Origin: an uncultured Mycoplasmatota bacterium
GTDB taxonomy: Bacteria; Bacillota_I; Bacilli_A; RF39; UBA660
Length of the DNA: 6,423 nt
Reading direction: 5' to 3'
NCBI GenBank assembly: GCA_946494435.1
Contig: CAMMBO010000045.1
Location: forward strand, 1-6,423
The notes below the pieces were generated by a model. It did not search any database. It saw only the letters and a program-made list of their open reading frames with translations, and was not told the DNA's origin. A program made the position numbers and the translations under genes. Of the stretch, positions 1 to 4,748 are shown piece after piece. Each line of letters opens with the position of its first letter. Position 1 is the first letter of the stretch.

Positions 1-588
1 ATGCAAACAGAAGAAAAATTAGAAGGAATACCAGTAGAAGAAGAGAAAAAGATAAAGAAAATATCCACTATTGTTATGATAGTAATAATTGTAATAGGAG
101 TATTAGTAACTACAGATATTTTATTAGTATCTAAAGCTCACATTGGCCCTTTCCTTGCTATTAGAACTAAAGTCTATAACGATGGAGGAACAAAAGAGTA
201 TTATGGACTTGGCTATAAAGTAATAAAATATAATCAAAAAGTAGGTAGACGTGATACTGTTATAGGCTCTTGGGGTATAAAGTATAATACTAATCCTGAA
301 ACCTTTACTATAAGAGAACTTGCTTACTCCATCATTAATGATAATAATAACCATATAGGAGAATTTATTAGATTAACAGGAACTATTTCTAGTAAAAATA
401 ATAAGAATAATACAGTTACTTTAAAATTTACTGATGATATCGATGGTAAATATGATTTAACTGTAAAAGCAAATCTCTTATCTAAAAACATCAAAAAACT
501 AAATAAAAATGCCCCTATCTCTCTTATAGGTGTAATTAAAAGTTATGATAATAAGACTCTAACTATAGAAAATGTCTTTGCAGAATAA
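1..588 (+). CDS. membrane-anchored protein with C-terminal OB-like domain, unknown function
   Basis: I do not recognise a named family. The 195-aa reading begins at the first base of the window, so its ribosome binding site cannot be seen and the true start could lie upstream. An acidic N-terminus (residues 1-15) is followed by a lysine cluster (16-20) and one hydrophobic helix (about 21-43), which suggests an N-in single-pass anchor with the rest outside the membrane. Residues about 49-97 hold a segment rich in Tyr, Gly and Lys (GPFLAIRTKVYNDGG, then YYGLGYKVIKYNQ and VIGSWGIKYN). I recall similar segments in uncharacterised Bacillota membrane proteins, but no function for them. Residues about 117-195 alternate short strands (FIRLTGTIS, NTVTLKF, DLTVKANL, APISLIGVIKSY, TLTIENVF) in a way that suggests an OB-fold; this is inference. 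A hairpin overlapping the stop codon separates it from the next gene. Confidence 0.75.
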   Translation: MQTEEKLEGIPVEEEKKIKKISTIVMIVIIVIGVLVTTDILLVSKAHIGPFLAIRTKVYNDGGTKEYYGLGYKVIKYNQKVGRRDTVIGSWGIKYNTNPETFTIRELAYSIINDNNNHIGEFIRLTGTISSKNNKNNTVTLKFTDDIDGKYDLTVKANLLSKNIKKLNKNAPISLIGVIKSYDNKTLTIENVFAE

Positions 589-620
589 AGTTTTGTGATA
601 AATATTGCAAAACTTTTAAT
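587..620 (+). terminator. intrinsic terminator after the membrane protein gene
   Basis: The arms AAAGTTTTG (587-595) and CAAAACTTT (608-616) are exactly complementary, and G-U and A-U pairs can extend the stem inward. A T-rich tail (614-627) follows. The left arm overlaps the stop codon. The stem is AT-rich, so termination may be leaky. Confidence 0.5.
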
Positions 621-625
621 ATTTC

Positions 626-654
626 TTGCATTTTAGTCTAAACAATAGTAGTAT
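626..654 (+). promoter_or_regulatory. candidate sigma-A promoter for the nifZ operon
   Basis: TTGCAT (626-631) and TAGTAT (649-654) are separated by exactly 17 bases. They match TTGACA at 3 of 6 and TATAAT at 4 of 6 positions. The site lies between the preceding terminator and the GGAGGG ribosome binding site at 667-672. The match is moderate, and the location is the best argument for it. Confidence 0.42.
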
Positions 655-675
655 AGTTAATTAACCGGAGGGCCT

Positions 676-975
676 ATGAAAATAAATGATAAACAAATAC
701 TACAAAGATTAGGCTTTAATAGAAAAGAAATAGCATCTCTAGATAATACAGATATAGAAGAACTAATAGTTATTCTAGAATCTCTTCATATTAAAGATAT
801 AAAAAAATATCTTCTTAATAATAAAATTTTATTTACTAAGAATATTTTTTCTCTTGCTAAAAATATGTCATTAGTTTTTAATAAATATAGAGATTATAAT
901 ACTACAGAAAAAGTCTTAAGAAAAAATAACTATGCTATAATTAATGAAGAGGGTGATAATTGTGATATATTTTGA
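676..975 (+). CDS. 99-aa helical protein of unknown function, coupled to the cysteine desulfurase
   Basis: I do not recognise this protein. It starts at ATG 676 behind GGAGGG (667-672), a strong but closely spaced ribosome binding site. It has no signal peptide or membrane helix. The sequence is rich in Lys, Asn, Ile and Leu and looks almost wholly helical, with pieces such as LGFNRKEIASL, IEELIVILESL and IKKYLLNNKILFTKN. The spacing of Leu and Ile around LLNNKILF vaguely recalls mTERF-like helical repeats, but this is only an impression. Its last 14 bases overlap the GTG start of the downstream cysteine desulfurase, whose Shine-Dalgarno lies inside this gene, so translational coupling is likely. 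That makes a role linked to sulfur transfer possible but unproven. Where I recall ezrA preceding nifZ in B. subtilis, this unrelated small gene is found instead. Confidence 0.72.
   Translation: MKINDKQILQRLGFNRKEIASLDNTDIEELIVILESLHIKDIKKYLLNNKILFTKNIFSLAKNMSLVFNKYRDYNTTEKVLRKNNYAIINEEGDNCDIF
950..957 (+). promoter_or_regulatory. ribosome binding site that fixes the GTG start of nifZ
   Basis: AGGGTGAT (950-957) resembles the 3' part of the AGGAGGTGAT consensus and ends 4 bases before GTG 962, with its G-run about 8 bases upstream. The alternative in-frame ATG at 944 overlaps this site and would add six residues to the usual MIYFDNAATT N-terminus of the family. Confidence 0.65.
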
Positions 976-2062
976 TAATGCGGCCACGACAAAAGTGAGA
1001 GATGAAGTCCTAGATACATTTGTTAAGGTATCTAAAGAATATATTGGTAATGCTAATTCTATTCATAAGTTAGGTTTTGAAAGTAGAAAACTAATGAATG
1101 CTAGTGTTAAACAAGTAGCAAGTCTTTTAAAAGTAAAAGAAGATGAAGTAATATTTACTAGTAGTAGTAGTGAATCTAATAATTTAGCGATTAAAGGAGT
1201 ATTAGATGCTTATCCTAATAGAAAAAGAATTATATTAACTACTATTTTAGAGCATCCTTCTATTACTAATACTCTAAATAGTTTAAAAGATGTAGAAGTT
1301 ATTAATTTAAAATTAGATGACACTTATCATATAGATATTAATGATTTAAAAGAAAAGTTAAAACTAGACCCCATACTTGTTTCTATTCATCATGTAAACA
1401 GTGAATTAGGTATAATCCAAGATATAGACACTATAGGTAAAATAATTAAAGAAAATAGTAAGGCCATATTCCATGTTGATGGTACTCAAAGTCTTACTAA
1501 AATAGATGTAGATTTAACTAATGTCGATTTATTTTCAGCATCAGCTCATAAATTTAATGGCCTTAAAGGAATAGCATTATTAATAAAAAAAGAGAAGATT
1601 AACTTATCTCCATTAATTAACGGAGGAGAAAGTCAAACAGTATATAGAGCAGGAACACCTGCCCTACCTCTAATCGCCTCTTTTGCTAAAGCTCTACGTT
1701 TAGCCTTAGAAGACCAACCTAAAGCTTATCTAAAAGTAAAAGAGATTAATAACTATCTAAGATATGAGTTAAGTAAGTTAGATAGTGTTACTATAAACTC
1801 TAAACTAGACTCTTCTCCTTATATTTTAAACTTTAGTATTAAAGGTATTAAACCAGAGACAATGATACATAAATTAGAAGCAAAAGATATCTATTTATCT
1901 ACTAAAACAGCTTGTTCTTCTAAAGAAGATTACTCTAAGAGTATTTATGAATTAACTAAAGCTAAAGAGATATCTAAAACATCATTAAGACTTTCTTTAT
2001 CTAAAGATAATACTTTAGAGGAAGCGAAAGAGTTTATAAAAATATTAAAAGATAATCTGTAA
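962..2062 (+). CDS. nifZ: cysteine desulfurase, NifS/IscS family (NifZ-type partner of ThiI)
   Basis: This is a PLP-dependent enzyme that removes sulfur from L-cysteine, giving alanine and a protein-bound persulfide. The 366-aa protein has the family landmarks in order: N-terminal YFDNAATT, a phosphate-loop segment (residues 65-73), LEHPSI with the PLP-stacking His, HHVNSELGIIQDI, HVDGTQS with the Asp that contacts the PLP ring nitrogen, SAHKF with the Schiff-base Lys197, and TACSS with the catalytic Cys318. I chose GTG 962 because it gives the standard N-terminus and has a Shine-Dalgarno. In Bacillus-type organisms a dedicated desulfurase of this kind passes sulfur to a short ThiI for 4-thiouridine in tRNA. 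The thiI gene lies one gene downstream, which supports the same role. One oddity is that the usual G-A/T-T of the phosphate loop is replaced by serines (67-70), encoded by four AGT repeats. The symbol rests on context and on similarity to the NifS family. Confidence 0.9.
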   Translation: MIYFDNAATTKVRDEVLDTFVKVSKEYIGNANSIHKLGFESRKLMNASVKQVASLLKVKEDEVIFTSSSSESNNLAIKGVLDAYPNRKRIILTTILEHPSITNTLNSLKDVEVINLKLDDTYHIDINDLKEKLKLDPILVSIHHVNSELGIIQDIDTIGKIIKENSKAIFHVDGTQSLTKIDVDLTNVDLFSASAHKFNGLKGIALLIKKEKINLSPLINGGESQTVYRAGTPALPLIASFAKALRLALEDQPKAYLKVKEINNYLRYELSKLDSVTINSKLDSSPYILNFSIKGIKPETMIHKLEAKDIYLSTKTACSSKEDYSKSIYELTKAKEISKTSLRLSLSKDNTLEEAKEFIKILKDNL

Positions 2063-2068
2063 AGGAGG
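2061..2068 (+). promoter_or_regulatory. strong Shine-Dalgarno overlapping the nifZ stop codon
   Basis: AAAGGAGG (2061-2068) shares its first two bases with the nifZ stop codon and lies 3 bases before the ATG of the nuclease gene. There is no room for a separate promoter in the 9-base gap, so the nuclease is probably read from the nifZ transcript or from a promoter inside nifZ. Confidence 0.6.
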
Positions 2069-2071
2069 CTT

Positions 2072-3094
2072 ATGACTACAGAATTAATAGAAGAAACTGA
2101 AATTAATAATATTTATGCTAATATTAAAGAATTAGTAATTAATGCAAGAAATAAAGTATATACTACTGTTAATGTAGAGATGCTTAATCTATATTGGAAT
2201 ATTGGTAAAATTATTATGGATATTCAAAAAGGGGATAAAAGAGCATCCTATGGAGATGCCATTTTAGATAAATTATCTAAAAAATTAACAGATGAATTTG
2301 GTAAAGGATTTTCGAAAAGAAACTTAGAAAGAATGAGAAAATTTTATATTTCTTTTCCAATTGCGACAACAGTGTCGTCGCAATTAAGTTGGTCACATTA
2401 TTTAGAATTAATTAAAATCGACGAAGAAGCAAAGCGAAGCTTTTATTTAAACGAATGCATTAATTCAAGATGGAGTGTTAGAGAACTACAAAGACAAATA
2501 AATTCTCTATTATATGAAAGACTACTTTTATCATCTGATAAAAATAAGAAAAAAGAATTAATAGAAAAAGGTCAAGTACTAAAAGAAAGTAAAGATTTAA
2601 TAAAAGACCCTTTTGTTTTAGAGTTCCTTGATATCAAAGAAAATACTGATTATTTAGAATCTGATTTAGAAAAAAATATCTTAGAACATTTAAAGGAATT
2701 TCTATTAGAATTAGGGAAAGGTTTCATGTTTGTAGGCAGCCAAGTTAGAATAACTCTAGGAGAAGAACACTTTTACCCTGATTTAGTATTTTATAATAGA
2801 CTTTTAAAATGCTTTGTCATAATAGATTTAAAAATAGGTAAAGTAACACATCAAGATATAGGGCAAATGCAGATGTATGTAAATTATTATGACAGAGATT
2901 TTAAAAGTAAAGATGAAAATAAAACTATAGGGATTCTTTTAAGTACTGATAAGAATAAAACTATTGTTAACTATACACTTCCTGAAGACAATGAAACAAT
3001 ATTTTCTACAGAGTATAAATTACATATGCCTACAGAACAAGAATTAATAGACGCAGTGGAAGAAGAAAAGAAAAATATAGAATTATTAAAATAA
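2072..3094 (+). CDS. PDDEXK nuclease domain protein, YhcG/DUF1016 family
   Basis: The 340-aa length and both halves fit the YhcG family. The N-terminal part (about residues 1-165) has the family's helical segments: LYWNIGKII, ASYGDAILDKLSKKL, GFSKRNLERMRKFY, QLSWSHYLELIKI and WSVRELQRQINSLLYER. It is thought to be a DNA-binding or assembly region. The C-terminal part (about 185-340) carries the PD-(D/E)xK fold, with Pro236-Asp237 in FYPDLVFY and Asp252-Leu-Lys254 in IIDLKIGK, followed by GQMQMYVNYYD. The catalytic residues look intact. The family is linked by genome context to restriction-modification and defence islands, and its exact substrate is not settled. Here it stands alone between two genes of one sulfur pathway, with no methylase or specificity subunit nearby, so it is probably an acquired passenger. 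Bases 2359-2460 use more GC-rich codons than the neighbours. I do not see a role for it in tRNA thiolation. Confidence 0.88.
   Translation: MTTELIEETEINNIYANIKELVINARNKVYTTVNVEMLNLYWNIGKIIMDIQKGDKRASYGDAILDKLSKKLTDEFGKGFSKRNLERMRKFYISFPIATTVSSQLSWSHYLELIKIDEEAKRSFYLNECINSRWSVRELQRQINSLLYERLLLSSDKNKKKELIEKGQVLKESKDLIKDPFVLEFLDIKENTDYLESDLEKNILEHLKEFLLELGKGFMFVGSQVRITLGEEHFYPDLVFYNRLLKCFVIIDLKIGKVTHQDIGQMQMYVNYYDRDFKSKDENKTIGILLSTDKNKTIVNYTLPEDNETIFSTEYKLHMPTEQELIDAVEEEKKNIELLK
2359..2385 (+). repeat. 9-bp perfect inverted repeat inside the nuclease gene
   Basis: AATTGCGAC (2359-2367) and GTCGCAATT (2377-2385) are exact inverse complements around a 9-base spacer. The spacer itself contains part of a second pairing (GACA with TGTC). 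It falls in the coding region just before the conserved QLSWSHY motif, where the family is usually encoded without interruption, so it may be incidental. Confidence 0.5.
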
Positions 3095-3107
3095 ATATTA
3101 AATCAAT

Positions 3108-3151
3108 TTCATTACGAAAAATGTGCAAAATGTATAAAAATTCGTAATGAA
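3108..3151. repeat. 11-bp perfect inverted repeat in the gap before thiI
   Basis: TTCATTACGAA (3108-3118) and TTCGTAATGAA (3141-3151) are exact inverse complements separated by 22 bases. It is not a standard terminator, because no T-run follows and the loop is long. A TATAAA sequence (3133-3138) lies between the arms, so an operator pair flanking a -10 box, an RNA hairpin controlling thiI expression, or a remnant of the event that placed the nuclease gene here are all possible. The sequence alone does not decide. Confidence 0.6.
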
Positions 3152-3171
3152 TATGTAGAAAGGAAAAGTTT

Positions 3172-4347
3172 ATGGAAAAAGTAATATTAATTAAATATGG
3201 AGAATTAACTACTAAAAAAGGTAATCGTAATTATTTTGTTAAAACTTTAACAAAAAATATTGAAAATAAATTAAAAGACTTCAATGTTTTAATAGAAAAA
3301 GATTTGTCCAGAATGTATATACATTATAATATAGAAGATGAAGAATCTATTATTAATAAAATACATGAGATTTTTGGTATACATAAATACCATATTGCAT
3401 ATGTTACTAATAGTGACTTAGATTCTATTAAGAATGAATTAATTAAAACAGTTAAATTACAAAACTTTAAAACTTTTAAAGTTGAAACTAAAAGAAGTGA
3501 TAAATCTTTTCCTAAAACTAGTATGGAATTATCTAAAATATTTGGTGGTATAGTTTTAAAAAATAAGGATAATATTAAAGTAGATGTTAATAATCCAGAA
3601 GTTATTATTCATGTAGAAATAAGAGAAAAGAATACTTATATTTATTATAATGAATTTAATGGACTTGGTGGATATCCTAGTGGAATCCAAGGAAAAGGAT
3701 TATTGATGTTAAGTGGAGGAATAGATTCTCCAGTTGCAGGATTCCTTGCTATGAAGCGAGGAATAAAAGTAGATGCAGTATACTTTGAAGCGATACCACA
3801 TACTAGTTTAGAAGCTAGAGAAAAAGTAATAACTTTAGTTAATAAGTTAAAAGTCTATACAAATGATATAAATTTATATATCGTACCATTTACTAAAATA
3901 CAAGAAGAAATCTATAAAAGCGTATCACCTAATTATGTTATTACTATTATGAGAAGAATGATGTATAGAATAATGTCCGCTTTATGTGAAAAATATAATG
4001 CTAAAGTTATAATTAATGGTGAATCTATTGGTCAAGTAGCAAGTCAAACTCTAAATAGTATGTATGTAATAAATAATGTTACTAATTTACCTGTAATAAG
4101 ACCAGTAGCATGTCTAGATAAATTAGAAATAATTGATATCGCTAAAAAAATAGATACATATAATACAAGTATCTTGCCTTATGAAGATTGTTGTACAGTC
4201 TTTGTACCAAAACATCCTATAATTAATCCAAGTTTAGATGAGACTCTAAAAGAAGAAGAAAAAGTAAACTATGAAGAGATTTTAAAAGAAACAATAGATA
4301 ATACTTTTATCTATAAGAATGAAAAAAATTATGAAAATATTTTATAG
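3172..4347 (+). CDS. thiI: tRNA 4-thiouridine sulfurtransferase ThiI, short form without rhodanese domain
   Basis: ThiI adenylates uridine 8 of tRNA with ATP and then inserts sulfur to make 4-thiouridine, a near-UV sensor. In some bacteria it also helps make the thiazole of thiamin. The 391-aa protein has an N-terminal ferredoxin-like region (about 1-60), a THUMP tRNA-binding domain (about 60-165) and a PP-loop ATPase domain with SGGIDSP at 181-187. Near the end is YEDCCTVFVPKHP, with adjacent Cys340 and Cys341. By rough alignment to E. coli, Cys341 corresponds to catalytic Cys344. The C-terminal rhodanese domain of the enterobacterial enzyme is absent, as in Bacillus, where a dedicated cysteine desulfurase supplies the sulfur directly. 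The nifZ-type gene upstream fits that scheme. ATG 3172 follows AGAAAGGA (3157-3164) at normal spacing. The 77-base gap before it contains an inverted repeat that may affect its expression. Confidence 0.95.
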   Translation: MEKVILIKYGELTTKKGNRNYFVKTLTKNIENKLKDFNVLIEKDLSRMYIHYNIEDEESIINKIHEIFGIHKYHIAYVTNSDLDSIKNELIKTVKLQNFKTFKVETKRSDKSFPKTSMELSKIFGGIVLKNKDNIKVDVNNPEVIIHVEIREKNTYIYYNEFNGLGGYPSGIQGKGLLMLSGGIDSPVAGFLAMKRGIKVDAVYFEAIPHTSLEAREKVITLVNKLKVYTNDINLYIVPFTKIQEEIYKSVSPNYVITIMRRMMYRIMSALCEKYNAKVIINGESIGQVASQTLNSMYVINNVTNLPVIRPVACLDKLEIIDIAKKIDTYNTSILPYEDCCTVFVPKHPIINPSLDETLKEEEKVNYEEILKETIDNTFIYKNEKNYENIL

Positions 4348-4371
4348 GTAAAAATTACCAGTAAAAAAAAT

Positions 4372-4400
4372 GTATGAAATTAAAAAAACTTCACATTCTA
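4372..4400 (+). promoter_or_regulatory. sigma-G (forespore) type promoter for the SASP gene
   Basis: GTATG (4372-4376) and CATTCTA (4394-4400) are separated by 17 bases. As I know it, the forespore consensus is GHATR for -35 and CATNHTA for -10 with 17-18 spacing, and both boxes match at every position. The gene downstream is a canonical sigma-G target. The expected transcription start near 4407 is directly next to the Shine-Dalgarno. Confidence 0.75.
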
Positions 4401-4407
4401 CTAGTGT

Positions 4408-4416
4408 AGGAGGTGA
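4408..4416 (+). promoter_or_regulatory. consensus Shine-Dalgarno that decides the SASP start
   Basis: AGGAGGTGA (4408-4416) is a full match to the anti-Shine-Dalgarno. GGAGG ends 8 bases before ATG 4422. An in-frame GTG at 4413 lies inside this site and so cannot be the start. Confidence 0.85.
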
Positions 4417-4421
4417 AACAA

Positions 4422-4637
4422 ATGAACAACAATATGAACACTGGTTCAATGAAAATGAGAGTTCCTGGTGCTAAACAAGCTATTGATAAAATGAAATATG
4501 AAATAGCTAACGAATTTGGTGTTAATTTAGGACCAGATGCTACTAGCCGTGCTAACGGTTCAGTTGGTGGTGAAATCACTAGACGTTTAGTACAAAATGG
4601 ATTAAATCAAGTTAGCGGAAGTTATACTAATAAATAA
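4422..4637 (+). CDS. alpha/beta-type small acid-soluble spore protein
   Basis: This 71-aa protein coats spore DNA in the forespore, shifts it towards an A-like form and protects it from UV and other damage. It is degraded at germination by the GPR protease. The family signatures are clear: [21 protein letters not shown] (residues 14-34) with a GPR cleavage context EIANEF at 27-32 (cut expected after Glu27), [14 protein letters not shown] (37-50), and EITRRLVQ (51-58). The length is normal and the protein looks intact. ATG 4422 is chosen over GTG 4413 because the latter is within the ribosome binding site. A sigma-G-type promoter lies just upstream and a strong terminator just downstream, so it is a single-gene unit. 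The position after thiI matches the thiI-sspA order I recall in B. subtilis, which supports conserved synteny. The gene is direct evidence that the organism can sporulate or descends from spore-formers. Confidence 0.96.
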   Translation: MNNNMNTGSMKMRVPGAKQAIDKMKYEIANEFGVNLGPDATSRANGSVGGEITRRLVQNGLNQVSGSYTNK

Positions 4638-4652
4638 GTAATATAACTTAGC

Positions 4653-4680
4653 AGATAGGCGAAAAGCCTATCTTTTAATT
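4653..4680 (+). terminator. strong intrinsic terminator after the SASP gene
   Basis: An 8-bp perfect stem, AGATAGGC (4653-4660) with GCCTATCT (4666-4673), closes a GAAAA loop and is followed by TTTTAATTTT. It lies 15 bases after the SASP stop. Confidence 0.92.
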
Positions 4681-4712
4681 TTAAAAAAATACTAGCCTAC
4701 TTTATTATAATT

Positions 4713-4721
4713 TGATATACT
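4713..4721 (+). promoter_or_regulatory. extended -10 sigma-A promoter for the exported variable protein
   Basis: TGATATACT (4713-4721) is a TGN-extended -10 element, with TATACT matching TATAAT at 5 of 6. At 17-base spacing the -35 would be TAGCCT (4693-4698), only 3 of 6, as is common for extended -10 promoters. The start would fall near 4728, giving a short leader. The preceding terminator isolates this unit from the SASP gene. Confidence 0.55.
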
Positions 4722-4748
4722 ATAACTGAGGATAAGGTGTTGATAAAA

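Noticed and set aside
124..354. Open frame of 76 codons on the minus strand
   Set aside because: It lies wholly inside the membrane protein gene, has no ribosome binding site, and its composition is that of an antisense shadow.
944..961. ATG 944 as the start of the cysteine desulfurase
   Set aside because: It overlaps the Shine-Dalgarno that serves GTG 962 and would add residues the family lacks before MIYFDNAATT.
2359..2385. Inverted repeat in the nuclease gene as an internal terminator or insertion end
   Set aside because: The reading frame and the conserved family motifs continue straight through it, and no T-run follows, so it is kept only as a repeat.
4347..4359. GGTAA-AAA-TTACC hairpin right after thiI, considered as a terminator
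   Set aside because: The stem is only 5 bp with a 3-base loop, and it is followed by A-rich, not T-rich, sequence on the transcribed strand.
4413..4421. GTG 4413 as the SASP start
   Set aside because: The codon is part of the AGGAGGTGA ribosome binding site, and ATG 4422 has ideal spacing.
4391..4579. Open frame of 62 codons on the minus strand
   Set aside because: It is antisense to the conserved SASP gene and covers its ribosome binding site. It has no motif of its own.
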